Assembly (NCBI GenBank): GCA_028824685.1
Contig: JAPPCZ010000034.1
Coordinates: 1-64,000, forward strand
Length of the DNA: 64,000 nucleotides
Origin: Candidatus Poribacteria bacterium
Lineage (GTDB): Bacteria > Poribacteria > WGA-4E > WGA-3G
Direction: 5' to 3'
Within the stretch, counting starts at the first letter, position 1, and every line of letters begins with the position of its first letter. The notes below the pieces were generated by a model that worked only from the letters and a program-made list of their open reading frames with translations, was not told the origin of the DNA and searched no databases. Position numbers and translations under genes: made by a program. Below, piece after piece: positions 34,691 to 44,309 of the stretch.

Positions 34691-35812
34691 ATGGAACTTG
34701 CTTTTGAAAAAGATGAACTCTTACATGCCTTACAGATGGTTCAGGGAGTCGCAAGTGGACGGAACACCTTGCCTATTCTGTCAAACGTCCTTATTCGTGC
34801 ACAAGATGGTAATATTGAATTAGCAGCTACCGATTTGGAAGTTGGCATCAAAGTCAAAGTCGCTGGCACTATCACAGAAGAGGGAACAACCACAGTTTCT
34901 GCGAAAAAATTGGTAGATATTGTTAAAGAACTACCAGATAAGACCATTAACATGGTTACGACTGAAAATCATCGTGTAGAACTTACTTGCGGAGATGGAG
35001 TTTATAAGATTATTGGACTTTCCGATGAAGATTTTCCCGAACTGCCATCTGCTGAAGGGGACGGTGCAACGATTGACGGAGAAACCTTGTGTTCTATTAT
35101 CCACAAAACAGAATTTGCGGCATCCAGAGAGGAGTTTCGATACTATCTGAATGGTCTTTATTTTAATCTTCTTGAAGATAGAACTGAAGTGGTTGGTACC
35201 GATGCTATCAGGCACTTGGCGTTAGCACATTGTGACTCCTTTAAAACGTCCGAAGATGCGGATGGATTCATCGTACCACTGAAGGCTGTAAAAGAGATTG
35301 AACGCACCTTCGCCGATTCCCCCAATGTTAAGATTTTACTGCTCAAGAATCAAATTTTATTTGCCGATGATAACGCCACCTTAACGACACGATTGGTAGA
35401 AGGTGATTATCCACCTTATCAGTCAATCATTCCAGAATCTTCTGAGGGCCGTGTGGTTGTTCCAAAAGAGGCTTTCTTGCGCGCCACGCGACGGGTCGCT
35501 TTGTTGTCTGATCCAAAAAATTTTACGGTCTGTTTAGATATAGACACTGAACAGATTCGAATTTCAGCTCAGGCCCCTGAACTTGGCGAGGCACATGAAA
35601 CGATTGCTGTAGAATCAGGTACAGGCGGTGTCCGAATCGGTTTAGACGCACGAGTTCTTGCAGACATACTGGCACATATTGAGGCGGAATCCTTAATACT
35701 TGAGTTTTCTGGAGAAGTAAGTCCGGTTCTCGTTAAACCTGTCGGTGATGATGGACATATCTGCATCATCATGCCGATGCGCATAGAGACATCTTTACAA
35801 TCAGAATCTTAA
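34691..35812 (+). CDS. dnaN: DNA polymerase III beta sliding clamp, copy 1
   Basis: The beta clamp is a ring-shaped dimer that tethers DNA polymerase III and other factors to DNA. This 373-residue protein has three clamp domains of about 120 residues: SGRNTLPILSNVLI in domain 1, EFRYYLNGLYFNL and SVE-like strands in domain 2, and a C-terminal IIMPMRIE that keeps the MPMR of the partner-binding cleft. The usual TDGHRLA loop reads TDAIRHLA. The start MELAFEKDELL follows GGGAGCGATTGGA, shared with copy 3. It is first of three tandem paralogues. Confidence 0.93.
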   Translation: MELAFEKDELLHALQMVQGVASGRNTLPILSNVLIRAQDGNIELAATDLEVGIKVKVAGTITEEGTTTVSAKKLVDIVKELPDKTINMVTTENHRVELTCGDGVYKIIGLSDEDFPELPSAEGDGATIDGETLCSIIHKTEFAASREEFRYYLNGLYFNLLEDRTEVVGTDAIRHLALAHCDSFKTSEDADGFIVPLKAVKEIERTFADSPNVKILLLKNQILFADDNATLTTRLVEGDYPPYQSIIPESSEGRVVVPKEAFLRATRRVALLSDPKNFTVCLDIDTEQIRISAQAPELGEAHETIAVESGTGGVRIGLDARVLADILAHIEAESLILEFSGEVSPVLVKPVGDDGHICIIMPMRIETSLQSES

Positions 35813-35874
35813 GTAATATTTGCAAGTTATGAGAAGGGATATAATACGAATCTGAATAAATAGAGATTATTGCT

Positions 35875-36981
35875 ATGGAACTCGCTTTTGAAAAAGATGA
35901 ACTCTTATATACGCTACAGACGGTTCAAGGTGTGGCAAGTGGGCGTAATACGCTACCTATTCTTTCGAATGTTCTGATTCGCGCACAAGATGGAAACATT
36001 GAATTGGCAGCTACCGATTTAGGGGTTGGTATTAGAGTCAAAGTGGTTGGCACAATCAGACAAGAAGGAGCAGTCACGGTTCCCGCAAAAAAATTGACAG
36101 ATATCGTCAGAGAATTACCTGAAAATAAGACAATAAACCTTGTTACAACCGCAAATGACCGTATTGAACTCACTTGTGGTGACGGTGTTTACAAAGTTAT
36201 CGGGCTTTCCGATGAGGAGTTTCCAGAACTGCCATCTGCCGATAAAAATGGAATAACCGTTGATGGAGAAACACTGAGGTCTGTCATCCATAAAACAGCA
36301 TTTGCGGCATCTACAGAAGAGGTGCGGTATTTAGTGAACAGCCTCTATTTCAACTTTTTTGACGATAGAACTGAAGTAGTCGGGGCAGACGTGCCAATGC
36401 TTGCGATTGCAAAATTTGAACCGCTTAGGATTTTTAAAGATGTTACGGGATTTATTGTGCCACTAAAGGCTATCAAAGAAATCGAACGAATCTTTGTAAA
36501 TTCCTCTGAAGTCAAGATTTCACACATAAATAATCAAATTATTTTTAGTGACGACAATGCTACTTTGATGGCACGATTAGTAGAAGGAGACTATTTAAAA
36601 TATCAGGCGATCATACCGGAATCTTCTAAGGGACGCGCGGTCGTATCAAGGGAAGCAATCTTACGTGCAACACGCCGTGTCGCGTTGCTTTCGGATCCTA
36701 AGTTTTTTTCAATCTCTATTGAGATAGACCCCGTACAGATTCGGATTTCGGCGAAAACGCCTGAACTTGGCGAGGCACATGAGACACTTCCAGTGGAATC
36801 GGGCACTGGAAACGCACAAATCAATTTAGATGCTCGGGTCATAACCGATGTATTCGCACATATTGAAACGGAATCTCTCATATTAGAATTTTCTGGAGAG
36901 TTTACCCCTTTTGTTGTTAAACCTGTGGGTGATGATGAACATATCTGTATTATTATGTCGTTACATAAGCCTAATTATTAA
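35875..36981 (+). CDS. dnaN: DNA polymerase III beta sliding clamp, copy 2 (diverged cleft)
   Basis: The 368-residue paralogue starts MELAFEKDELLYTLQ and keeps all three clamp domains. Partner-cleft elements differ: the FRYYLNG strand reads VRYLVNS, the TDGHRLA loop reads ADVPMLA, and the C terminus ends IIMSLHKPNY instead of MPMRL. Core strands such as GRNTLPILSNVLIRAQDGN are nearly identical to copies 1 and 3. It probably still makes a ring but binds partners differently or not at all. It starts 62 bp after copy 1. Confidence 0.9.
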   Translation: MELAFEKDELLYTLQTVQGVASGRNTLPILSNVLIRAQDGNIELAATDLGVGIRVKVVGTIRQEGAVTVPAKKLTDIVRELPENKTINLVTTANDRIELTCGDGVYKVIGLSDEEFPELPSADKNGITVDGETLRSVIHKTAFAASTEEVRYLVNSLYFNFFDDRTEVVGADVPMLAIAKFEPLRIFKDVTGFIVPLKAIKEIERIFVNSSEVKISHINNQIIFSDDNATLMARLVEGDYLKYQAIIPESSKGRAVVSREAILRATRRVALLSDPKFFSISIEIDPVQIRISAKTPELGEAHETLPVESGTGNAQINLDARVITDVFAHIETESLILEFSGEFTPFVVKPVGDDEHICIIMSLHKPNY

Positions 36982-37009
36982 TATTTAAAAAATAATAGGA
37001 GCGATTGGA

Positions 37010-38113
37010 ATGGAACTTACTTTTGGAAAAGATGAACTCTTTTATGCTCTACAAATTGTTCAAGGTGTGGCAAGTGGACGCAACACCTTGCCTATTCTTT
37101 CAAACGTCCTTATACGCGCGCAAGATGGGAACATTGAATGCGCAGCTACCGATTTAGAAGTCGGTATCAGAATCAAAGTTGAGGGCACTATCGTTGAAGA
37201 GGGATCAATCACAGTTTCTGCTAAAAAATTGACAGACATCGTCAGAGAATTACCTGGAGATGAGACGATAAACCTTGTTACAACCGCAAATGACCGTATT
37301 GAACTCACTTGTGGTGACGGCGTTTACAAGGTTATTGGTATTTCTGATGAAGAGTTTCCAGAACTCCCTTCTGCTGACGGAGAAGGCACTACTATTGACG
37401 GAGAAACCTTATGTGGTGTTATCCGCAAAACAGCGTTTGCTGCATCTACAGAAGAATTTCAGTACCAACTAAACGGTCTCTATTTCAACCTTTTTGACGA
37501 TAGAACTGTAGTAGTTGGTACTGATAGATATTCTCTCGCGTTAACGCATTGTCAACCTATCAGGACATCCGAAGATGTTGATGGAATCATCGTACCACTG
37601 AAGGCTGTCAGGGAAATTGCTCGTGTTTTTGAAAATTCTCCTGAAGTGAAGATTATACATGCCAAGAATCAACTTCTATTTGCCGATGGCAATGCTACCT
37701 TGACAACACGTTTGATAGAAGGTGAATATCAACCATACCAAAAAGTGATTCGAGAGTCTTCTGAGGGGCGTGCGGTTGTATCAAAGGAAGCAATCTTGCG
37801 TGCAACACGCCGCGTGGCTTTACTTTCAAATCCAAAAAGTTTCGCTATCAGTTTTGAGATAGATCCCGAACAGATTCGAATTTCAACCGAGACACCTGAA
37901 CTTGGTGAAGCGCATGAAACACTTGCGGTAGAATCTGGCACAGGAAGTGTGCGAATCGGTTTGGATGCTCAAAGACTAATAGAGATATTCGCACATATCG
38001 AAGCGGAATCTGTCGTTTTAGAGTTTGAGGGAGAGCATAATTTCCTTATAGTGAAACCTGCTGGTGATGATGTACACATGTGTTTCATTGGACCGATACG
38101 TTTGAAGTCCTAA
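37010..38113 (+). CDS. dnaN: DNA polymerase III beta sliding clamp, copy 3 (diverged cleft)
   Basis: The 367-residue paralogue begins MELTFGKDELFYALQ, after GGAGCGATTGGA, the same leader as copy 1. The loop TDGHRLA reads TDRYSLA, the strand FRYYLNG reads FQYQLNG, and the end is CFIGPIRLKS where MPMRL is expected. The three-domain fold is complete. It starts 28 bp after copy 2, so the three genes likely form one transcript. Copies could form mixed dimers. Confidence 0.9.
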   Translation: MELTFGKDELFYALQIVQGVASGRNTLPILSNVLIRAQDGNIECAATDLEVGIRIKVEGTIVEEGSITVSAKKLTDIVRELPGDETINLVTTANDRIELTCGDGVYKVIGISDEEFPELPSADGEGTTIDGETLCGVIRKTAFAASTEEFQYQLNGLYFNLFDDRTVVVGTDRYSLALTHCQPIRTSEDVDGIIVPLKAVREIARVFENSPEVKIIHAKNQLLFADGNATLTTRLIEGEYQPYQKVIRESSEGRAVVSKEAILRATRRVALLSNPKSFAISFEIDPEQIRISTETPELGEAHETLAVESGTGSVRIGLDAQRLIEIFAHIEAESVVLEFEGEHNFLIVKPAGDDVHMCFIGPIRLKS

Positions 38114-38211
38114 AGAACTGTTTTGGGTGAAAATCTTGGCAGTTAGTTAAAGGTAAGACATGCTCTCTTTTAAAACTATTGCGGATTATTGAAATAATTG
38201 GACACCTCACT

Positions 38212-38308
38212 TGTAGGAGCGATCTCCGAATCGCGACGAGACACCTTTATAGTCAGGAATCGGAGTTCCCTCCGGCCAAATGCCAAACGCGCATTTGGCG
38301 TTGATTCA
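38212..38308. repeat. Family A palindrome (degenerate) joined to family B hairpin
   Basis: Family A left arm TGTAGGAGCGATCTCCGAAT with a degenerate right arm AGGAATCGGAGTTCCCTCC, followed by family B: GCCAAATGC, loop CAAACGC, GCATTTGGC, then TTGATTCA (38275-38308). In this B copy the last stem pair before the loop region is G-C in place of the A-T of 23573, changed on both arms. It lies between dnaN copy 3 and the dehydrogenase gene. Confidence 0.78.
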
Positions 38309-38341
38309 CAGTTCAAGAATATCGACTGCCGAGAGGTGTGA

Positions 38342-39259
38342 TTAATTTACTTCTGTCCCAGACATCTGCTCTAACGCAAGCAGCAAGGCTTGTGTGCCTA
38401 AACGTCCATGTCCTTGTGCTTGCACAGCAGTATAAAGCTGATGCACCAATGCTAATCCGGGGAGACTTAGGTTCATTTTTCTTGCCTCATCCAAAGCGAT
38501 ACTCATATCTTTGATGAAGTGTTCCACAAAAAAGCCTGGATCGAAGTCGCGCTTAAGAACGCGCGGTGCTAAGTTATCTAACGACCAGCAGGCAGCCGCC
38601 CCACCACTGATTGAGGATAACATCGTTTCCAGATCCAAACCCGCTTTGTGACCATAGATCAAACCTTCACAAACGCCAATCATTGTGCCAGAGATAGTAA
38701 TCTGATTACACATTTTGGTATGCTGTCCCGCACCCGCACCACCTTGATGAACAATGTTTTTGCCCATAGCAGAGAAGAGCGGCATAACTGCCTGCACGGC
38801 GGCTTCGTCGCCGCCCACCATAATAGAGAGGCGTGCTTCTCGCGCACCTACATCTCCACCTGAAACAGGCGCATCCACGGAGGCAACACCTTGTTCATTA
38901 GCCTCAGCGTAAATCTCTTGTGCCAGAGATGGTTCAGTTGTTGTCATATCTACGACGATGCTTCCAGCTTTTGCTCCATTCAGAATACCGCTATCACCGA
39001 GATATACCTCACGTACATCGGGTGGAAATCCAACGATGGTAAAGATTACATCAGAAGTAGATGCGACTTCACTCGGTGAATCTGCCCATGTAGCACCAGC
39101 ATCAATCAGAGGTTGTGCCTTAGATTTAGTGCGGTTGTAGACAGTCATGCCGTATCCAAGGTCCATTAAGTGCTGACACATCCAACGACCCATCACACCA
39201 GTCCCAATCCAACCAAGTTTTGTAGTTTTAGGATCAACTTTTTCAATACTATTTGCCAT
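38342..39259 (-). CDS. Beta-hydroxyacid dehydrogenase (3-hydroxyisobutyrate dehydrogenase family)
   Basis: The 305-residue enzyme has the Rossmann start LGWIGTGVMGRWMCQHL with NAD-binding GxGxxG, then VSGGDVGAREARLSIMVGG, the substrate block, and the catalytic Lys in GAGQHTKMCNQ (about residue 185). This family reduces or oxidises beta-hydroxyacids (hydroxyisobutyrate, tartronate semialdehyde, and others). Which one is used here is not readable. It is a single gene on the minus strand, facing away from the flippase-like gene by 149 bp. Confidence 0.87.
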   Translation of the reverse strand: MANSIEKVDPKTTKLGWIGTGVMGRWMCQHLMDLGYGMTVYNRTKSKAQPLIDAGATWADSPSEVASTSDVIFTIVGFPPDVREVYLGDSGILNGAKAGSIVVDMTTTEPSLAQEIYAEANEQGVASVDAPVSGGDVGAREARLSIMVGGDEAAVQAVMPLFSAMGKNIVHQGGAGAGQHTKMCNQITISGTMIGVCEGLIYGHKAGLDLETMLSSISGGAAACWSLDNLAPRVLKRDFDPGFFVEHFIKDMSIALDEARKMNLSLPGLALVHQLYTAVQAQGHGRLGTQALLLALEQMSGTEVN

Positions 39260-39408
39260 GATTCTCCTTTCGGGTAAAGTATCAATGATAATAGATTATC
39301 GGTCAAGAGTATATGATAACATACATTCTTTACCGACTACTGAAATCCGATAACTGATAGCCATTTTCTCAGTTATGTCCTTTTATCCTTGAGTTTCCCT
39401 TTGTGAAC

Positions 39409-40500
39409 TCAAGTCTGTGACACAGCAGCTTTGGCTATGTCCTTTTTACTTTTTTTAAAATCCTTTGTCAATTGTAAAGCGATTACAATACCACCAGCAA
39501 TCACACCGCAATAGACGCTAAAAAATCGGTTCAGCAACACAAACGGTGTAATAAATTTCGCAGAAATAAGACTTTTCATTAATACACTTTTTGTACCTTC
39601 TGCAAACCCACTTGCTCCAGGCGTTGGCATAAATAATACAACAAAATTATACAACAATTCAACAATACACAGGTCCCATAGTGAGGCGTGTTCATTAACA
39701 TTAAATGCTCTGATTACAAAATAGGCAGCGACAATACGTGCAGCGAAGAATCCACAAGTAAGAACTAAACTAAAAAGGTAAGTCCATTTGTGATTTTGGA
39801 GAAGATCTCTGGCAAAAGTCCTATGTTCAGTCGTAATTTGTTCTACTTTCAGCTTTGCCCGTTCTAAGTAAGGAGCAATGGGTTTAAACCATTTTCCCAC
39901 TCGATCAGAAAGCCAATAAAAAATACGAGAGACGATTTCTGGTTTAAAAAGCAGTAGAAGGAAGGTAATAAATACAAGACCGAATATAAGAAAACTAAAT
40001 AGACTTATCCATGTCGTCCCCTTTGGAATCCATTCCGGATCTAACAAGAGTATACCACTCGCAGAAAGAAATAAGATGGTTAACGTAGAAAGAAAGGCTG
40101 CAATACCTGCTGTTATCGCACCTGATAACGGTGCTCCAGAGCGAGCGTAAATATAAAGATGACCAACTCCGCCAGTCTGGAAAGGTGTAATAGCAGATAC
40201 ACAGGTTGTTGCTAAAATAGCGCGACAACTATCCCGAAATTTAATCGTAGGGGCTACGATCCGAATAAAAATATGAAATCGGAGCCCACCGCACAACCAA
40301 TCCAAGAACATGCACACGCATGCACCGAGCAGAAATTCAAACCGCAATCCGAGGAATACTTGTATTAAATCTTCCGTTTTGTTTTCTATGCTTTTTTGTG
40401 TATCAAACCCCAAAAAAATAATTAATAACCCAACCAGCGTAAATAACGTAAAAAGAATAACACCGCGAATCATATTTTCGCGGCTCATTGGGGCTTGCAT
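39409..40500 (-). CDS. Lysylphosphatidylglycerol synthase TM-like / UPF0104 membrane protein
   Basis: The 363-residue protein has about eight transmembrane segments and the hallmarks of the UPF0104/LPG-synthetase TM family: WLCGGLRFHIFIR, TPFQTGGVGHLY and PTPGASGFAEG, the last a conserved re-entrant-type loop in this family. Members flip or export lipids or glycolipids; direct function is not known here. It precedes nadC by 57 bp downstream order and may be coexpressed. Confidence 0.82.
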   Translation of the reverse strand: MQAPMSRENMIRGVILFTLFTLVGLLIIFLGFDTQKSIENKTEDLIQVFLGLRFEFLLGACVCMFLDWLCGGLRFHIFIRIVAPTIKFRDSCRAILATTCVSAITPFQTGGVGHLYIYARSGAPLSGAITAGIAAFLSTLTILFLSASGILLLDPEWIPKGTTWISLFSFLIFGLVFITFLLLLFKPEIVSRIFYWLSDRVGKWFKPIAPYLERAKLKVEQITTEHRTFARDLLQNHKWTYLFSLVLTCGFFAARIVAAYFVIRAFNVNEHASLWDLCIVELLYNFVVLFMPTPGASGFAEGTKSVLMKSLISAKFITPFVLLNRFFSVYCGVIAGGIVIALQLTKDFKKSKKDIAKAAVSQT

Positions 40501-40557
40501 TGCTATATACTGTCCTTGTTCGAAGCGTTATAGGAGTGTTATTCAAACGTGCACATT

Positions 40558-41403
40558 TTATTTTTCAAGAAGTGTTAACTTTAAACTGATATCCAGCGGC
40601 ATTGCCGAATGTGTCAATGCACCGACAGAAATAAAGTCAACACCTGTAGAGGCAACAGCTTGAACCTTTTCCAAAGTTATACCACCTGAGGCTTCTGTCA
40701 CCGCTTGATTGGCAACTAATTTTTCAACCTGTTGCATCATATCAAGCGACATATTATCTAATAGTAAAATGTCAACGCCAGCATCAAGTGCTTCGTTGAC
40801 TTGCTCAATAGTTTCAACCTCAACCTCAATTTTTGCGGTATGTGGGGCAGCTTCCTTCGCTCGTTTAACGGCGTTATGTATCCCCCCAGCTGCGACAATG
40901 TGGTTATCCTTAATTAGTATGCCATCGTAAAGTCCAAAGCGATGATTGTGTCCACCACCAACGCGGACTGCATATTTCTGAAGTGCACGCCAACCTGGAG
41001 TTGTCTTCCGGGTATCAACAATTTTCACATCGTAATCTGCGACTGCTTTAACAAATTTTGATGTTAACGTCGCTACGCCAGAGAGGCGTTGAAGGAAGTT
41101 GAGAGCAGTTCGCTCTCCGATTAAAATTGTTTTCGCGCTGCCTTGAACCTCAGCAATAGACATACCTGCTGTAACGGCATCACCATCCTCTACCAAAGCA
41201 CGAAAGATCAGAGTGTCATCCAGTTTCTTAAAAGTCTGTTCGGCAACAGGGAGGCCAGCAACAATACCTTCGCTCTTTGCCTGAAGTATACCTATACCTT
41301 TTTGAGAAGGTGGCACAGTAGACTCAGTGGTTATGTCGCCAATACCAATATCCTCTGTAAAAGCAAGTTCAAGCAAGGAATCTAATGAGCGCAGGTTAAG
41401 CAT
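40558..41403 (-). CDS. nadC: Nicotinate-nucleotide pyrophosphorylase (carboxylating)
   Basis: NadC converts quinolinate and PRPP to nicotinate mononucleotide in de novo NAD synthesis. The 281-residue protein has the N-terminal EDIGIGDITTEST block, NFLQRLSGVATLT, the phosphate-binding TRKTTPGWRALQKYAV with GGGHNHRFGLYDGILIKDNH, and the TIM-barrel ends DILLLDNM and SGGITLEKV. All key residues known for the family are present. No nadA or nadB lies in the window. Confidence 0.95.
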   Translation of the reverse strand: MLNLRSLDSLLELAFTEDIGIGDITTESTVPPSQKGIGILQAKSEGIVAGLPVAEQTFKKLDDTLIFRALVEDGDAVTAGMSIAEVQGSAKTILIGERTALNFLQRLSGVATLTSKFVKAVADYDVKIVDTRKTTPGWRALQKYAVRVGGGHNHRFGLYDGILIKDNHIVAAGGIHNAVKRAKEAAPHTAKIEVEVETIEQVNEALDAGVDILLLDNMSLDMMQQVEKLVANQAVTEASGGITLEKVQAVASTGVDFISVGALTHSAMPLDISLKLTLLEK

Positions 41404-41472
41404 TTATTACTCTATGAGTCGTAAGATGTTTTAAACTCGGAATAATTACTGTTCTGTTTATTTCGATCATCT

Positions 41473-41937
41473 TTAAAAACCGACTATCTCTCCGTTAATA
41501 TTTCCTGCTTCATCAATTTTAATCATTGACAATCCCAGGGCATTTAATAAATCAAAACTGGCTCGCCAATATGCTTCTGTGATTCCCCATTCCTCTGAAA
41601 GTTTATCAATAGGTTCCAAATCATAAGAGAGTATATCAAGGTCAAGAAGATCTTCTGGCGTTGCGTCTTCGTAATCAGCGATGACAGCTAAGCCGAGTTT
41701 CCATTCTCGCTCTAACTCGTTCCGATCTGCGTTTGACAGTGTATATTTCTCAACTACACGTTCATAGCATTCGCGAGTTTCTTCTTCAAGTTCCTTGAGT
41801 CGCTGCAGTTTGCGCTCTTGTTCCTGCCGATAAATTTCATTGGCTTGTTCCCACGCGAGATTCTCTCGTATCCGTGCGCGAGATGCCGCACCTCGCTTCC
41901 GTTTTTTCGGCTTCTTTCCTCTCTTCACGGCTGCCAC
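41473..41937 (-). CDS. Hypothetical protein, basic N terminus and coiled coil
   Basis: Not recognised. The 154-residue product starts with a very basic stretch (KRGKKPKKRKRGAASRARIR, about residues 5-24), then a Glu/Arg-rich helix of about 40 residues likely to be a coiled coil, and an acidic C-terminal half with ATPEDLLDLDILSYDLEP. The basic N terminus could bind nucleic acid. It lies 52 bp downstream of the TIM-barrel gene on the same strand. Confidence 0.6.
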   Translation of the reverse strand: MAAVKRGKKPKKRKRGAASRARIRENLAWEQANEIYRQEQERKLQRLKELEEETRECYERVVEKYTLSNADRNELEREWKLGLAVIADYEDATPEDLLDLDILSYDLEPIDKLSEEWGITEAYWRASFDLLNALGLSMIKIDEAGNINGEIVGF

Positions 41938-41989
41938 CTAATTTAGTAGGCGCGGCTTGGAACCGCGCCATTTCTGCTCTGGAAAATTG

Positions 41990-42904
41990 TTAATACCGCT
42001 CTAAATAAGGAGTAAGAAATTTCTTAGCGTCTTCAGTAACATCCCATGCGTTTGGCCAGAAACAGAGATCAATGGAGAACCATTCTCCATCGTATCCGGT
42101 TTCATCCATGATGACAGGGATAATTGCGTCAAAATCCAGCACGCCGTCTCCGAAAGGCGCGTGCGTACTGGTATGGTCATCGTGAAGCGAGTTGTCGGAG
42201 TCAATGAGGTGGAAGTGTCCGATTTCTCCTTTGAGTTGCCGCGCAAGTTCAATCACCCCATTATCGCCAAGTGTTTCCTTTTTACCTACCTGTCGTGACC
42301 CAACAGTTGCACACATCTGTGCGTGACATGTATCAAACATAACCTTGAAATTTGGATGATCCACAGCCTTTGGCATGTTAATAATGTCGCTCGGTTTATT
42401 GAACATGAATCCCGGTTCAAATTCCCACAGCATCAAAACACCGTGGTCTTCTGCAACTTGCGCACAACGTCTCCATAGAGACACAATGCGATCCCATGCT
42501 TTCTCCCGATCAACGCCTTCAATTTCTTCTTCAGCATCGGTAACAGTGTCTACGCGTATTGAAGGTGAACCAAGATCAAGAGCAAGCTGAAGATTCTCTT
42601 TGAATAGTTTGTAGTATTTATCATCCTCTTGTGCTTCATCCGTTGCAGGACCAGGATGCGACCAGAAATCTGCTGCTAAACCAGAGACCTCTAAGCCGTA
42701 GTAACTAATCAGACCTTTGACAGCGTCTCGGTCACTTTTCATCGGATAATCGTTGATGTCAATATGCGGTTTAAAAGCACCGATCTCAATTCCGTCAAAT
42801 TCAAGTTCTCCGAGACGTTTAACAACATCATCGAACGGAACGGGGTTATCTTCATAAGGTCCAAATGCGTAAGCCCAACTTCCAATTGACAATTTTTTTG
42901 CCAT
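41990..42904 (-). CDS. Sugar phosphate isomerase/epimerase (xylose isomerase-like TIM barrel)
   Basis: The 304-residue protein is of the AP_endonuc_2 superfamily of metal-dependent TIM barrels. LEFDGIEIGAFKPHID, DLGSPSIRVDTVTD, LMLWEFEPGFMFN (metal-binding Glu), FKVMFDTCHAQM (Asp, His) and IGHFHLIDSD (His) give the expected metal ligands in order. Members isomerise or epimerise sugars, inosose or hydroxypyruvate. The substrate is unknown; this family is abundant in Poribacteria. GGAGG lies before the ATG. Confidence 0.87.
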   Translation of the reverse strand: MAKKLSIGSWAYAFGPYEDNPVPFDDVVKRLGELEFDGIEIGAFKPHIDINDYPMKSDRDAVKGLISYYGLEVSGLAADFWSHPGPATDEAQEDDKYYKLFKENLQLALDLGSPSIRVDTVTDAEEEIEGVDREKAWDRIVSLWRRCAQVAEDHGVLMLWEFEPGFMFNKPSDIINMPKAVDHPNFKVMFDTCHAQMCATVGSRQVGKKETLGDNGVIELARQLKGEIGHFHLIDSDNSLHDDHTSTHAPFGDGVLDFDAIIPVIMDETGYDGEWFSIDLCFWPNAWDVTEDAKKFLTPYLERY

Positions 42905-43016
42905 GTTTTCCTCCTAATAGGAATAATTTAAGAAATGTCCTGAAACTGGAAATATCTAAAGTTAGAATGGGATACAATTCTTCAATGACTTTAGATACTT
43001 TCCTTCCTGAGATAGA

Positions 43017-44234
43017 TTATGATAATCCGGTAACCAAATTTTGAACTTCTGTCTCTAATTTATTCGTTATCTGCTCAACTGTCTCTTTTTTTTCTGATTT
43101 ATAGGTATCGTAATACTCCATAAGATTTTTCGGTTCACCAGCGCGGATTGAAGCGACACGTGGTCCCCGCATCTTTGCTGTACCAAAAACCTCTTTTTCC
43201 AATCTGAATATCACTTCAAGATAGCGTTCAGGGGAATGTTCTTCAGCGACATACCCGTCCGAAATCGCTATGAAATTGACTAACCGATTCAAATCTGGAT
43301 AAAATTGTTGAAATTTTTGGAGTTGTTCTTCGTGTATTTTGCGTTCATACTCCGTCATTTCATCAATATCTCTGTAAACTTCAGCATCAACAATGTTTCT
43401 CAAAGCACGAACGCGGGTGAGCACATCGTTGTCAGAGTGTATACCCATAATTTTTTCTGCGTGTGATAAAATCTGTTCCTTGAGTCCCTGAATTTGCTCA
43501 TTGAGGGAGGCAGTGGGTTCCACTTTGAATTGGTATTCATCGGCAAGCGTTTTCAAGACTGCAATACCGATACGTCGCAATCGTTGATACCTTTCTGCTG
43601 GCGTGCGTAATGCAGGTGGAAGAATATTTCGCTCTAATTCTGTGAGTGCCGTGTCAATGGAATTCCACATATCTTCTGTATAACGATATTTGATACCGAT
43701 TGGCACTGCATATAACGGTTTGTCGATGTCCCCTTTTTTTATATCGTCCAAAGCCCAGAAACAGAGTTGTGTGACTCCTCTTTCAAAGCGCATGACAGTG
43801 TCGTTCTGGTGTGATATTTCTCCTTCTCCAAAGATGACAAGTGGCCATTTTCCTTCACATAAAAGTTGGCGCGTCATTCGGAAAGCATTTCTATCCACTG
43901 TGCCTCGCACAACTGAGTACACACCCAACCGCTGCATTACAAAACTACGGATTCCCCCCAGTTTTCCCTTGTCAAAGATTTCGCATGCTGCCATGTAATA
44001 AAATGGCTGAGATAACCGTTTTGACAACAGAAAAACTACGGCAGGATCTTCGGATGCCGCATGGTTTGGTACTATTACCGTGGGATATCCCTGAATCGAT
44101 TTTAATTGAGTAATCGACTCTGCATCAATGTCAATCGTTAACCCTTTCAAAAACAACCGGTTGGCAAGAGGCACAAGTGCTTGCGCAACCTTTATTATAG
44201 TTATATTTGGTTTAGGGGGTTTAAAATCTAACAT
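43017..44234 (-). CDS. PlsC-type 1-acyl-glycerol-3-phosphate acyltransferase
   Basis: Membrane-bound acyltransferase of 405 residues. The catalytic HX4D motif is in PNHAASEDPAV (about residues 57-67), and the substrate block is FGEGEISHQNDTVMRFERG (about residues 134-152). The acyltransferase domain ends about residue 230. The remaining 170 residues are mostly charged helices, longer than in E. coli PlsC (245 residues), and their role is not known. Likely in phospholipid synthesis. Confidence 0.85.
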   Translation of the reverse strand: MLDFKPPKPNITIIKVAQALVPLANRLFLKGLTIDIDAESITQLKSIQGYPTVIVPNHAASEDPAVVFLLSKRLSQPFYYMAACEIFDKGKLGGIRSFVMQRLGVYSVVRGTVDRNAFRMTRQLLCEGKWPLVIFGEGEISHQNDTVMRFERGVTQLCFWALDDIKKGDIDKPLYAVPIGIKYRYTEDMWNSIDTALTELERNILPPALRTPAERYQRLRRIGIAVLKTLADEYQFKVEPTASLNEQIQGLKEQILSHAEKIMGIHSDNDVLTRVRALRNIVDAEVYRDIDEMTEYERKIHEEQLQKFQQFYPDLNRLVNFIAISDGYVAEEHSPERYLEVIFRLEKEVFGTAKMRGPRVASIRAGEPKNLMEYYDTYKSEKKETVEQITNKLETEVQNLVTGLS

Positions 44235-44309
44235 TGCGTGCTACTATTGCATCACCCAATCTGTTTCCACTACTTTTTTGTTAGACTTACAGCGTGTGCC
44301 AAATACTTC

